DNA from: Bacillota bacterium
Lineage (GTDB): Bacteria; Bacillota; Clostridia; Oscillospirales; Ruminococcaceae
Direction: 5' to 3'
NCBI GenBank assembly: GCA_023439605.1
Contig: JAEXNS010000365.1
Location: 1-12,456, forward strand
Length of the DNA stretch: 12,456 bases
The translations under genes were made by a program, and so were the position numbers. Positions 1 through 7,052 of the stretch are shown in pieces. The notes under the pieces are model-generated. The model saw only the letters and a list, made by a program, of their open reading frames with translations. It was not told the origin of the DNA and did not search any database. Each line of letters opens with the position of its first letter. Position 1 is the first letter of the stretch.

Positions 1-254
1 CACCCATTTGGGCAGGCACATTTGCACCGCCGATTAAAACTATACTTAGCCAATACAAAATAGAAAAAAAACAGATTGCATTATTTGCTTGTCATGGCGG
101 AGGCGGAGCGGAAAAGTGTTTTAACAGAATTAAGCAAGCCATTCCAAATAATAATTTTATAGGTGAAATTGATTTTGTTGATCCAAAAATGAATAATACT
201 GATGTTAATTCTGAAAAAGTTCTTAAATGGGTTGAAGGGTTAAAAATAGAATAA
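1..254 (+). CDS. Flavodoxin-like protein, C-terminal fragment
   Basis: The reading frame is open from the window edge (first full codon at base 3) to TAA at 252-254, giving 83 residues of a C-terminus. It contains PIWAGTFAPPIKT followed by ALFACHGGGGAEK. These match the 'P(I/V)WAGTxAPPxR' and 'FxTCGGxG' segments of the clostridial flavodoxin-family proteins, where the second segment is a flavin-contacting loop after a core beta strand. Such proteins bind FMN and act as small cytoplasmic electron carriers or reductases. The N-terminal phosphate-binding loop lies outside the window, so the subtype cannot be fixed. The family call rests on pattern recognition of the C-terminal half only. Confidence 0.72.
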   Translation, partial: PIWAGTFAPPIKTILSQYKIEKKQIALFACHGGGGAEKCFNRIKQAIPNNNFIGEIDFVDPKMNNTDVNSEKVLKWVEGLKIE

Positions 255-510
255 GAATTAAAAAGATTTTAAATTATTACTGACTCAGAATTCAAAAAGT
301 AGATGTTTAAATTGTCTATTATTATGGTGTTGTTGCAGAAGCTTAAAATTTTTAATAAGTCTGTTAATATGTTTGACGTTTGACTTTAGTTTCTTCATTT
401 AACAAACTACAATTAAAATTTCTTTTTCATGAGGTTCTATAACAAAATTATTAAATCAGTTTGAATATAATATAATGATAAGAAATTTTATATTATAAAT
501 TAAATATTAT
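255..510. other. Intergenic region, no gene seen
   Basis: These roughly 260 AT-rich bases hold no convincing reading frame and no strong terminator hairpin after the flavodoxin-like gene. The only regulatory signal is a pair of overlapping TATAAT boxes at 466-476, possibly serving the next gene. Confidence 0.5.
466..476 (+). promoter_or_regulatory. Possible -10 element for the gene at 523
   Basis: Two overlapping perfect TATAAT hexamers sit at 466-471 and 471-476, about 50 bases before the ATG at 523. No good -35 box lies at 16-18 bp spacing; the best is TTATTA at 448-453. In such AT-rich sequence a lone TATAAT is weak evidence. Confidence 0.35.
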
Positions 511-522
511 GTGAGGTTAACG

Positions 523-1275
523 ATGGAAAATACAACCAATGAAGAGTGGGTAAAGATATTCTATAAAAAAATTAAAGAATATACACACAGCTGTTTTTAT
601 GAAATAAATCATTCTATAGCAGACAAAAATTCTGTTTATAAACACTTTTATACTCAAGAAGAAATATGTGTAATAGTCGTGCTAAATAAAGCTTTTTTTC
701 AAAATCTAATAGGCTTTTTTAAATTAAATGAACTAAAACTAGCTTTTCCAGCATTTAATTCACTAAGAGCAGCAATAGAAGCATTAAGACTGTTTAGGGC
801 TTTTTTTACAGACTCTGACTTTAGATGTCAGTATATTAAAAACAAGAATACCAATTTTAGAAATACACCGGATTATGATTTTATGCAAAAAAAAGTAAAC
901 AATATTTTAGAGAAACAGGAAAAAGAATTGAGATCAAAAGATTCAATTCCTTTTTCAATATTATTATCTAATCATAATTTAACAAAAGGTTCTGCTATGT
1001 CAGAAATGCATAGTGAACTCTCAAAATGGTCTCATTTACTAAATGTTAATTTACTGATTCAAACACATTTAAATGATAGTAAAATTTATTTAGGTTTTGA
1101 AACAGAGGATAATGATATTATGAAACGTTATATTAATAAATATATAGAGGTAGTATATCATTTAGTTATTACTCATTCCTCAGTATTTGTTAATGTTGAA
1201 TTTAGTAGCAAGTTTTATGATATGGAAGATGAAATGGTTAATTTGTATGTAGAATATATTAATCGTTTTTATTAA
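523..1275 (+). CDS. Helical protein of unknown function, possibly HEPN/DUF5677-like
   Basis: This is a 250-residue cytoplasmic protein with no signal peptide or membrane segment, predicted by eye to be mostly alpha-helical and rich in Lys, Asn and Phe. An in-frame GTG at 511 would extend it by four residues. However, GTGAGG at 511-516 is better read as the ribosome binding site, six bases before ATG 523, so ATG is chosen. I do not recognise the family with confidence. The stretch NSLRAAIEALRLFRAF (residues 79-94) has the R-x3-E helix pattern, and a later SKWSHL (167-172) recalls the 'S...H' motif of DUF5677 and other HEPN-like proteins. That link is tentative. It has its own apparent start signals and a 126-base gap to the next gene, so no operon is evident. 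Confidence 0.8.
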   Translation: MENTTNEEWVKIFYKKIKEYTHSCFYEINHSIADKNSVYKHFYTQEEICVIVVLNKAFFQNLIGFFKLNELKLAFPAFNSLRAAIEALRLFRAFFTDSDFRCQYIKNKNTNFRNTPDYDFMQKKVNNILEKQEKELRSKDSIPFSILLSNHNLTKGSAMSEMHSELSKWSHLLNVNLLIQTHLNDSKIYLGFETEDNDIMKRYINKYIEVVYHLVITHSSVFVNVEFSSKFYDMEDEMVNLYVEYINRFY

Positions 1276-1330
1276 ATATAAATATAAGTCCTTATGAAAA
1301 TAAAAATTTTTAAAACAAGTCTAATATATA

Positions 1331-1336
1331 TATAAT
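1331..1336 (+). promoter_or_regulatory. Possible -10 box for the DUF2461 gene
   Basis: A TATAAT hexamer lies 65 bases before the ATG at 1402, inside an AT-only stretch. A matching -35 is poor (TTTTAA at 1308-1313). It is listed only as the best candidate in the 126-base gap. Confidence 0.25.
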
Positions 1337-1401
1337 ATTTTTTAATAAACATCAAATTTTATACATATCTTCAAATTCAATCTTATTGGGAGGCTTTATA
1401 T

Positions 1402-2067
1402 ATGGCATTTTCTAAAAAAACAATGGATTTTTTAATTGAAAACCACCTGAATAACAGTAAGGTTTGGTATCAAGATCATAAAGAAGAATACAAGCAAAAT
1501 ATAGCAGAACCTTTTTCGAAACTTATAACCGCACTTCAGCCTGCAATGAATGAAATAGATAGTGAAATCATTTGCAATCCAAAACGTTTTTCAAGATTGT
1601 ATAGAGATACAAGGTTTTCTAAAGGTGGAAGTATATTCAGAGATAATATATGGTATACATTTGCAAGAAAAACTGAAGGGTTTAAATCCATACCATCATT
1701 TTATTTTGATATTTCACCAGACGGATTTGAATATGGCTGTGGTTTTTACATGGCAAGCACGGCAACAATGAATATATTTAGAGAACTAATTTTAAAGAAC
1801 GATATAGCATTTCAAGATGCAATAAATACTTATGAGAGCCAAAACAAATTTCAGCTGGCAGGAGATTTATATAAGAAAAATAAATATCCTGAACAAAGTG
1901 AAAGATTATGCAATTGGCTTAACAGAAAGTCAATATATTTATTTTGCAAAAGTGATGATATAGATATGTTTTGTAGTGATAAGCTTGCTGAAATGATAGC
2001 TGAGGAGTACAAAAAAATTGCACCTATATATTATTTCTTCATGAAAGCTGATGAACTTACGGTGTAG
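1402..2067 (+). CDS. DUF2461 domain-containing protein (TIGR02453 family)
   Basis: This 221-residue protein has the normal length for the family. It starts MAFSKKTMDFL, followed by a 'NNSKVWYQDHKEEY' segment (17-30), the typical N-terminal 'L..N...WF..hk..Y' signature of DUF2461. The conserved basic patch is at 65-74 (RLYRDTRFSK), followed by FRDNIW and the SFYFDISPDGFEYGCGFY core (99-116) that also marks this family. No catalytic activity has been established for these proteins and none is proposed. They are soluble and have no export signal here. The start is well supported by GGGAGG at 1388-1393, eight bases before the ATG. The gene converges on the methyltransferase at 2140 with only 72 bases between them. 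Confidence 0.93.
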   Translation: MAFSKKTMDFLIENHLNNSKVWYQDHKEEYKQNIAEPFSKLITALQPAMNEIDSEIICNPKRFSRLYRDTRFSKGGSIFRDNIWYTFARKTEGFKSIPSFYFDISPDGFEYGCGFYMASTATMNIFRELILKNDIAFQDAINTYESQNKFQLAGDLYKKNKYPEQSERLCNWLNRKSIYLFCKSDDIDMFCSDKLAEMIAEEYKKIAPIYYFFMKADELTV

Positions 2068-2139
2068 AACGTAAAATATTATATTGATTTAATAAAAACA
2101 CCAATTTAAAAATCTGAAAAAATATTAGAATAAAAAAAC

Positions 2140-2928
2140 CTACTTTTTACCCATTATTGCAATAGCACAATAATGTAAAACATCAAATTTTTGTTTTCCA
2201 ATATTATTTAACATTGATAAATGTTCTTTTTCAAACTTTTGAATATCATTATCAGAAAGTGAGGCACCAATACCTCTACAAGCCTTAATTCTGCCGTTCC
2301 AACTTTCAATGGTGAAAGGAACATTGACGTCAAAAATGATACTTTCAGTTAATTTAAAATAATCGTTATATTCATTAGGGATAATTATATGATGCCTTTT
2401 TTCTCTGCAACCAGACCAGTTGGGATTATACTTTAAAATCAAATCTTCACTTGCTTTTGCAATATCATCATCAAATGGTAACCATGCCATGTATAGAAAT
2501 GCAAGATTTCCATTTGCCTTTAATATTTTATAAGATAGAGGTGCAAAAACTTGGTGATTGAAGTAAAAATGGCATTGGCATGCTGTAATAACATCAAATG
2601 AATTTTCAGGAAAGTCCGTTTCTTCAGCAGCAGCTACAAAGTAATCAATGTTCATATGATTTTTTTCTGATAATGATTTTGCATACATGATTTGGTTTTC
2701 AGAAATATCAGTTCCTGTAAATTTTGCCCCGTATGAGTACATATTTCTAGGTAAAACTCCTGTACCAGTTCCCAAATCTAAAACAGACTGGCCACTTGTA
2801 CATAGTCCTAAAGAATGAATTTTCTCATAAAATTCAAATGGATAAATATCACGATATAGTGAATATTCTTTTGAGATTCTGCCCCAATCAAACGCTTTTC
2901 CATTATCAATTCTGCTATCTGTAATCAT
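2140..2928 (-). CDS. Class I SAM-dependent methyltransferase
   Basis: This 262-residue soluble protein has a class I (Rossmann) methyltransferase core. Motif I is VLDLGTGTG at 49-57, which binds S-adenosylmethionine. Motif II ends in TGTDIS (71-76) with the ribose-binding acidic residue, and the DFPENSFDVITACQ segment (105-118) matches motifs III/IV. This is the Methyltransf_11/25 pattern of small-molecule methyltransferases of the UbiE/COQ5 type. The C-terminal half (about 150-262) is lid-like and variable, so the substrate cannot be inferred. The start is supported by GGAGG (plus-strand 2938-2942), nine bases upstream. It is divergent from the DUF815 ATPase and has its own promoter, with a palindrome in the spacer suggesting repression by an unlinked regulator. 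Confidence 0.93.
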   Translation of the reverse strand: MITDSRIDNGKAFDWGRISKEYSLYRDIYPFEFYEKIHSLGLCTSGQSVLDLGTGTGVLPRNMYSYGAKFTGTDISENQIMYAKSLSEKNHMNIDYFVAAAEETDFPENSFDVITACQCHFYFNHQVFAPLSYKILKANGNLAFLYMAWLPFDDDIAKASEDLILKYNPNWSGCREKRHHIIIPNEYNDYFKLTESIIFDVNVPFTIESWNGRIKACRGIGASLSDNDIQKFEKEHLSMLNNIGKQKFDVLHYCAIAIMGKK

Positions 2929-3027
2929 TTTTAAATTCCTCCATATTTAGAAATAAATTTTTAAAAAGTTTTAATTTTAATCTATTAAAAATATTTTTTA
3001 AGTAACAATAAAACATATATTAACCTA

Positions 3028-3056
3028 ATTATAGCATATACGGTGTATGAGATCAA
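3028..3056 (-). promoter_or_regulatory. Sigma-A-like promoter for the methyltransferase gene
   Basis: On the minus strand, TTGATC (3056-3051) and a perfect TATAAT (3033-3028) are separated by 17 bp. Transcription would begin near 3021, leaving a leader of about 93 bases before the start codon at 2928. Confidence 0.65.
3035..3049. promoter_or_regulatory. Candidate operator palindrome in the promoter spacer
   Basis: CATATAC-G-GTGTATG is a 15-bp inverted repeat with one mismatched pair. It lies entirely between the -35 and -10 of the minus-strand promoter. A dimeric repressor bound here would occlude RNA polymerase. No regulator gene is adjacent. Confidence 0.4.
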
Positions 3057-3077
3057 TCTTTAAAGAAAGAAAGGGTA

Positions 3078-3106
3078 TATACAAAAAATATAGTAAGTGG
3101 TATAAT
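3078..3106 (+). promoter_or_regulatory. Extended -10 promoter for the DUF815 ATPase gene
   Basis: TATACA (3078-3083), a 17-bp spacer and TATAAT (3101-3106) are preceded by TGG at 3098-3100, giving an extended -10 element. The start of transcription would be near 3113, only about 20 bases before the start codon. An 8-bp palindrome GTATATAC (3075-3082) overlaps the -35 box. Confidence 0.6.
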
Positions 3107-3132
3107 AAAAAAAACAAAAGGAGAAGCTAAAT

Positions 3133-4446
3133 ATGTATAATGAGATATCGCAGTTGCTTATGTATGGTGACATTGATGAAAATGGAATACTTTTTCAAGT
3201 TGGTAGAATTTTTGAGATTTTTGATAGTGGTCAGTATAATAAAATTGAACTGGTTAGGGATATAAAAAAACAGATAAAAAAATTGCTAATACTTGCAACA
3301 GATCAGGGATTTGATGATAATTTATGGCATAATTATATTGCTTATTTTTTGATGACAAATGAAAATCCATTTTCAATGGTTTGTGAAAAGAATATAATTA
3401 GTGATGGAACAGTAATTTCACTTGTTAAAAATGATATGTCTTTAATAAGAGCTATTTTTAATTATGATTTTAGTGAGATCGAAAAAGAACTTAATATTGA
3501 TTGTTTTTCTGTTGTTTCTAAGTATAAGGCAGTACCAAAAAGTAAGTTTATGTATAATAAAAATGTAAGCGAAAAGGTACGTGGATTTTCTAAACAGCTT
3601 GAGTTGGCAAAAAATGATATGGAATTTTATAATGTTGTAACCGAATTTTATAAAAATATTGGTGTTGGAATGTTTGGACTTAATAAAGCATTTCGTATTT
3701 GTGAAAATGTTAATGGTAGCTTTGATTTTAAAGCTATTAACAATATGGATAATGTTAGACTGGATGATTTAATAGGGTATGAGCTTCAAAAAAGAGAACT
3801 TATAGATAACACAAAGGCATTTGTAAACGGTAAAAAAGCAAACAATGTTTTGTTGTTTGGTGATAGTGGTACTGGAAAATCCACAAGTATAAAGGCAATA
3901 GTAAATCAGTTTTATGAACAAGGATTACGAATGATAGAAATATATAAGCATCAATTCAAAAGTTTGTCTGATATAATTTCAGCTATAAAAAATAGAAACT
4001 ATAAGTTTATAATATATATGGATGATTTGTCTTTTGAGGAACATGAAATAGAGTATAAATTTTTGAAAGCTGTAATTGAAGGTGGTGTGGAAACTAAGCC
4101 TGAAAATATACTTATATATGCTACATCAAATCGTAGGCATTTAATAAAGGAAACATGGGCGGATAGAAACGATCAAACTAACGAGCAAGATATACATCAT
4201 TCGGATACAGTGGAAGAAAAGCTTTCACTTGTAAATAGATTTGGTATAACAATAAATTATTCAAAACCAATTCAAAAAGAATATGTTAAAATAGTTACTG
4301 AACTTGCAAAGCGTTCTGGGGTAAAAATGCCAGAAGATAAACTTATACTGGAAGCTAAGCGATGGGAAATGAGGCATGGTGGTCTTTCGGGGAGAACAGC
4401 ACAGCAGTTTATAAATTATGTATTGTATCAAGATGATGAAATATAA
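3133..4446 (+). CDS. DUF815 family AAA+ ATPase
   Basis: This 437-residue cytoplasmic protein has a C-terminal AAA+ ATPase module of the DUF815 family. Walker A is GDSGTGKS (243-250). Walker B is KFIIYMDDLSFEE (291-303) with two Asp residues. The sensor-1-like strand YATSNRRHL is at 329-337, a conserved LVNRFG segment at 366-371, and a C-terminal GGLSGRTAQQFINY (416-429) carries the sensor-2-type Arg. The N-terminal ~200 residues are the family's helical extension. The ring partner or substrate of DUF815 ATPases is not known, so only nucleotide-driven remodelling can be inferred. The length is typical and all ATPase residues are present. AGGAG at 3119-3123 supports the start. The gene is monocistronic: it diverges from the methyltransferase and is followed by a repeat-filled gap. 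Confidence 0.95.
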   Translation: MYNEISQLLMYGDIDENGILFQVGRIFEIFDSGQYNKIELVRDIKKQIKKLLILATDQGFDDNLWHNYIAYFLMTNENPFSMVCEKNIISDGTVISLVKNDMSLIRAIFNYDFSEIEKELNIDCFSVVSKYKAVPKSKFMYNKNVSEKVRGFSKQLELAKNDMEFYNVVTEFYKNIGVGMFGLNKAFRICENVNGSFDFKAINNMDNVRLDDLIGYELQKRELIDNTKAFVNGKKANNVLLFGDSGTGKSTSIKAIVNQFYEQGLRMIEIYKHQFKSLSDIISAIKNRNYKFIIYMDDLSFEEHEIEYKFLKAVIEGGVETKPENILIYATSNRRHLIKETWADRNDQTNEQDIHHSDTVEEKLSLVNRFGITINYSKPIQKEYVKIVTELAKRSGVKMPEDKLILEAKRWEMRHGGLSGRTAQQFINYVLYQDDEI

Positions 4447-4500
4447 TACTATTTAGACTCTAAAACACTTTATTTCTTATGGAGCTTAGTATTTCAAGGC

Positions 4501-4552
4501 TTTCGACTCTGCGGAGTCGACCGGGCTTTCCGGTCGCCCTGGACCTTCGGTA
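4501..4552 (+). repeat. 52-bp GC-rich palindromic repeat, copy 1
   Basis: It opens with the hairpin TCGACTC-TGCG-GAGTCGA (4503-4520), then a second stem built from GGGC (4523-4526) and GCCC (4536-4539), and ends GGACCTTCGGTA. It matches 10041-10092 with one substitution, and 11228-11278 more loosely in its centre. There is no T-run after the hairpins, so it is not a simple intrinsic terminator. Confidence 0.9.
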
Positions 4553-4580
4553 TACGTGTATAAATAGTAATATAATTCTA

Positions 4581-4673
4581 AAATTTAAAGTTTACTCGAT
4601 TTTTTTCAAAAAATCGTAGGTTTCCAAAGGGCAAAGCCCTTGGTCGCTTTCCGCAGAAAGCGAAATCTTTATG
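4581..4673 (+). repeat. 93-bp triple-hairpin repeat, copy 1
   Basis: It contains three consecutive hairpins: CGATTTTTT/AAAAAATCG (4597-4616), CCAAAGGGC-AAA-GCCCTTGG (4624-4643) and CGCTTT-CCGCAG-AAAGCG (4645-4662). It is nearly identical to 11046-11139, differing by two substitutions and one inserted T. The differences fall in a loop, at a terminal stem pair that stays pairable, and in a single-stranded T-run. Confidence 0.9.
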
Positions 4674-4689
4674 CTTTAAGAGCTTTTTT

Positions 4690-4716
4690 GCTTCTTTTGG
4701 CGATAGAAAAAGAAGC
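4690..4716 (+). repeat. Hairpin with conserved GCGATAG loop, copy 1
   Basis: The stem GCTTCTTTT/AAAAGAAGC (9 bp) encloses a loop containing GCGATAG. The same loop caps an unrelated stem at 11176-11202, in the same position after the second 93-bp unit. Confidence 0.75.
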
Positions 4717-4722
4717 GGAGTT

Positions 4723-4755
4723 TGAGGCAAAGCCTCATAAATTGCCCAGCAATTT
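4723..4755 (+). repeat. Two adjacent short hairpins
   Basis: TGAGGC-AAA-GCCTCA (4723-4737) and AAATTGC-CCA-GCAATTT (4739-4755) are perfect 6- and 7-bp stems with 3-base loops. The second resembles the hairpin at 11202-11220 in its TGC/GCA core, with different outer pairs. Confidence 0.75.
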
Positions 4756-4880
4756 GCTTAAGTTGACGACATTGGTCGCCTATCATTTTGGGTGATGTAT
4801 ATTCGTGTTTTATTGGTTGAATGTTAGAATTTAAAATATAAAAAACAGAAGCAAGGATTATAAAATTAATTAAAAATATA

Positions 4881-4918
4881 AAAAAATTGATTTATCAATA
4901 AGATAAATCAATTTTTTT
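4881..4918. terminator. Bidirectional intrinsic terminator
   Basis: A perfect 16-bp stem (4881-4896 with 4902-4917) and a 5-base loop are bounded by A-run and T-run sides, so both strands have a U-tract. It sits 25 bases beyond the GH5 stop codon at 4943 and can end that transcript. It may also stop readthrough from the DUF815 side. Confidence 0.88.
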
Positions 4919-4942
4919 GAATGTATGATTGTTTGAGAGGAA

Positions 4943-6853
4943 TTATTTAGTTGGTCCTAGTTTTACGTTATCACCCATGATATATTGTTTTAGTAAAGCT
5001 AGATCTGCTATATCTACAACTGTATCAGCTGTTAAATCTGCAGAAAGGAGATTATTTTCAGTTAGTAATTTATCACCTATTAGATGTTGGCTTAAAGAAA
5101 CCAAATCTGCATTATCTACTTTCTTATCACCATTTAAATCACCATAAACTATTTGTAAAGCACTAGATGACGTTGTAGTTTCAATAGGCTTGGAAGTAGT
5201 TGTAACAGTAGTAGTTTCAATAGGCTTAGATGTGGTTGTAATAGTTGTAGTGACTACTGGAGTAGACGGCTCAAAAATAATTGTAACTTCATTATTTTTA
5301 AAAGAAAGTTCGTTTTGGTGTCCAGAGTTTTTGTCATTTGGGTCATCTAAAGCGGTCCACCAAAAGTACATATCTAATGTGTTATAAATCATGTTTTTCA
5401 TAACAGTTTCTGAGAACTTTACTTCAACTGTGTCATAAACGCTGTTAAATCCAAATTCGGCAAAATTCCACTCTCCAGTGTTGTCATTATAATGAATTGC
5501 ACCGCCACCATAGCTGTCAAAATTCGTAGAACAAGATATTCCAAAACGCAAACCAATTATCTTTTTACCAGCATAAGGACTTATATCAATTACATTTCCG
5601 GTTTTTAATTTTACAGTAACTTCATCATACTGTGGAATATTGTTTATAGGGGATTCAATCAAACCTTTATTATATTTGTCTATTACATTATCAAATACAG
5701 TTTTAATTGATGGATTATAGTATTCTAAAGTGTTTCTGTTTATTGTTTGCATATCTCCGGCACTTCCGCTATCCCATAAAACAGGACACATACCATAACT
5801 CAATGCTGTTTCTGAAACATTTGCAAGATATTTTTCTATACTAGATAGTTCTTTTTGGTTTTTTGCTTCTGTTAATACTCCATATTCACCTATGATAACA
5901 GGAGTTCCTTTTGAAATAAAAGTTGTATACAGTTTCATCATGTATGAATTTAACTCATCTAAGTCTTCTTTTGTACCCCAAGTCGTACGAGGAACACACC
6001 AGGTTGTATCAACTGTTGCTACTGCAAAGGGGGATGGTGTATAGTAGTGTATAGATAAAATACATTTGTTTGCTGGGTCGGTTGGCATTTTGTATCTGCT
6101 ATCACAGGTTTGTACAATGTCTGTATTATATCCAGCAATAAGAAGATGGCGTTTTGAGTTGTTCCCACCTTGCTTTCTTACTGTGTCTACAAAAGTTTGA
6201 TTAATTTTATTTAATAAATTATAAGCATCTGATTTTGCTAAATCTTTAAACTCAACTTCATTCATAGATTCAAAAACAAGATAGTCAGAATAGTTTTCAA
6301 ATTGTTTGGAAACTTGTTCCCATAAAGAAACATAACGATTTATCATCGTTGTATAATTTGTGGAAGCTGCACGAATCCAGTCTATATCACCATTTCCGCC
6401 ATCATGATGTATATTTATAATTACATATAAATCTTCTTGCATACACCAATCTACAACTTCTTTTATTCTCGCCATCCAAGCAGCGTTTATTTTATTATCT
6501 GAACTAATATTTTGTGCCCAAGTAATTGGAATTCGAATTGTTTTATATCCATATGATTTAACTTTTTTTATTAAATCCTGAGTAACTACTGGATTTCCCC
6601 ATGCAGTTTCATAGGCTGATGGTGTATTTCCGCTTATCCATAGTCCACAAGCATCGAAAGTATTTCCTAAATTCCAGCCAACACCCATATCTTTTACAAC
6701 TTCAACGGATGACATATCACGCATTCCACTAGTTACTGAAGCAGATACTTCAACAGATCTATTAAAGTTTATAGTATTAGTTATAGCTGAAACACCAATT
6801 AATAAAGCTAATGAGCCTGCTATAAAAGAACTTTTTTTCTTAAAAAAAGACAT
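4943..6853 (-). CDS. Secreted GH5 endoglucanase with C-terminal dockerin
   Basis: This 636-residue exported cellulase probably hydrolyses internal beta-1,4 bonds of cellulose or related beta-glucans. An N-terminal signal peptide has KKK (5-7) and a hydrophobic run at 10-25. The GH5 barrel spans about 45-390. It shows GWNLGNTFD (59-67), TIRIPITW (105-112), NIHHDGG (147-153), acid/base Glu199 in FESMNEV, SIHYYTP (267-273), nucleophile Glu323 in IGEYG, and Trp360. The barrel pattern resembles subfamily GH5_4, though FESMNEV replaces the usual FEGMNEP. Residues 407-528 form a beta-rich module I cannot assign, possibly carbohydrate-binding. A Thr-rich linker (about 530-566) follows, then a type I dockerin (567-628) with loops DLNGDKKVDNAD and DLTADTVVDIAD. 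The second loop has Thr where Asn is usual. CCTCCT at 6861-6866 (AGGAGG on the minus strand) supports the start. Confidence 0.97.
   Translation of the reverse strand: MSFFKKKSSFIAGSLALLIGVSAITNTINFNRSVEVSASVTSGMRDMSSVEVVKDMGVGWNLGNTFDACGLWISGNTPSAYETAWGNPVVTQDLIKKVKSYGYKTIRIPITWAQNISSDNKINAAWMARIKEVVDWCMQEDLYVIINIHHDGGNGDIDWIRAASTNYTTMINRYVSLWEQVSKQFENYSDYLVFESMNEVEFKDLAKSDAYNLLNKINQTFVDTVRKQGGNNSKRHLLIAGYNTDIVQTCDSRYKMPTDPANKCILSIHYYTPSPFAVATVDTTWCVPRTTWGTKEDLDELNSYMMKLYTTFISKGTPVIIGEYGVLTEAKNQKELSSIEKYLANVSETALSYGMCPVLWDSGSAGDMQTINRNTLEYYNPSIKTVFDNVIDKYNKGLIESPINNIPQYDEVTVKLKTGNVIDISPYAGKKIIGLRFGISCSTNFDSYGGGAIHYNDNTGEWNFAEFGFNSVYDTVEVKFSETVMKNMIYNTLDMYFWWTALDDPNDKNSGHQNELSFKNNEVTIIFEPSTPVVTTTITTTSKPIETTTVTTTSKPIETTTSSSALQIVYGDLNGDKKVDNADLVSLSQHLIGDKLLTENNLLSADLTADTVVDIADLALLKQYIMGDNVKLGPTK
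5175..5246 (-). repeat. 36-bp tandem repeat in the GH5 linker
   Basis: Two copies of a 36-base unit (5175-5210 and 5211-5246) encode a 12-residue repeat based on TTTSKPIETTTV. It is an in-frame duplication in the Thr-rich linker between the unassigned module and the dockerin. It probably sets linker length and O-glycosylation density. Confidence 0.85.
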
Positions 6854-6883
6854 AAATAATCCTCCTAAAAATTATGTGTTTAA

Positions 6884-6954
6884 GGTCTATTGATCTATAT
6901 GTGGTGCATATTTCAGTTCAGGAGAAAACTTAAAATATTATAAATCAATAGACT
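6884..6954. repeat. 16-bp inverted repeat flanking the GH5 promoter start
   Basis: The arm at 6884-6899 (GGTCTATTGATCTATA) is the reverse complement, with two mismatches, of 6939-6954. The second arm overlaps the -10 box and spacer. The first lies about 35-45 bases into the leader. The arm in the promoter is not transcribed, so this points to a DNA-level site, for example paired operators. Confidence 0.6.
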
Positions 6955-6966
6955 CTAAACTGTCAA
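6937..6966 (-). promoter_or_regulatory. Sigma-A promoter of the GH5 cellulase gene
   Basis: On the minus strand there is a perfect TTGACA (6966-6961), an 18-bp spacer and a perfect TATAAT (6942-6937). Transcription would start near 6930, giving a leader of about 77 bases. Both boxes match consensus, suggesting a strong promoter that needs repression or catabolite control. Confidence 0.85.
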
Positions 6967-6978
6967 GTAAAACCCTAC

Positions 6979-7021
6979 AAATGAAAATAATCACAATAAC
7001 GTTATGTAATCATTTTCATTT
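6979..7021. promoter_or_regulatory. 43-bp inverted repeat, candidate regulator site
   Basis: The outer arms AAATGAAAAT (6979-6988) and ATTTTCATTT (7012-7021) are perfect complements. The centre is the perfect palindrome ATAACGTTAT (6996-7005). The repeat starts 12 bases upstream of the GH5 -35 box and lies about 190 bases upstream of the GH9 -35 box, a position suited to an activator or to a looping regulator. Confidence 0.55.
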
Positions 7022-7038
7022 ATAATTATATCACTATA

Positions 7039-7052
7039 GTTAATCGTTTTCA
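7039..7052 (-). promoter_or_regulatory. cre-like / LacI-family-type site
   Basis: Read on the minus strand it is TGAAAACGATTAAC. It agrees with the CcpA cre consensus TGWAANCGNTNWCA at 12 of 14 positions, failing at the last CA. A related sequence with an AACGTT core, AAAAACGTTATTTT, lies at 7075-7088. Either could bind a LacI/CcpA-type regulator. Confidence 0.4.

Larger units (their letters stand above)
4447..4942. other. Repeat-filled intergenic region between convergent genes
   Basis: This 496-base gap has no gene. In order it holds a 52-bp palindromic unit, a 93-bp triple-hairpin unit, three further hairpins (4690-4716, 4723-4737, 4739-4755) and a bidirectional terminator. The hairpin units are visibly richer in G and C than the flanking sequence. 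Confidence 0.85.

Noticed and set aside
511..522. GTG at 511 as the start of the unknown helical protein
   Set aside because: GTGAGG at 511-516 is a good ribosome binding site six bases before ATG 523; using the GTG as start would leave the gene with no such site.
2068..2139. A terminator between the convergent DUF2461 and methyltransferase genes
   Set aside because: The 72-base gap is A/T-rich with T- and A-runs but I could not find a stable GC-containing stem in it.
4501..4552. The 52-bp unit as an intrinsic terminator
   Set aside because: Its hairpins are not followed by a T-run, and clear terminators exist separately at 4881-4918, 9861-9898 and 11380-11428.
4447..4942. A CRISPR array in the repeat-rich gap
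   Set aside because: The palindromic units are not tandem, spacing is irregular, copies are dispersed across the window and no cas genes are present.
4929..5387. Plus-strand open frames opposite the GH5 dockerin, linker and module
   Set aside because: They are antisense shadows of a certain coding region, lack ribosome binding sites and encode low-complexity Val/Ser-rich peptides.
6850..6930. A riboswitch in the GH5 leader
   Set aside because: The leader is only about 77 bases, lacks a multi-stem aptamer fold, and the one long inverted repeat involves an untranscribed arm.
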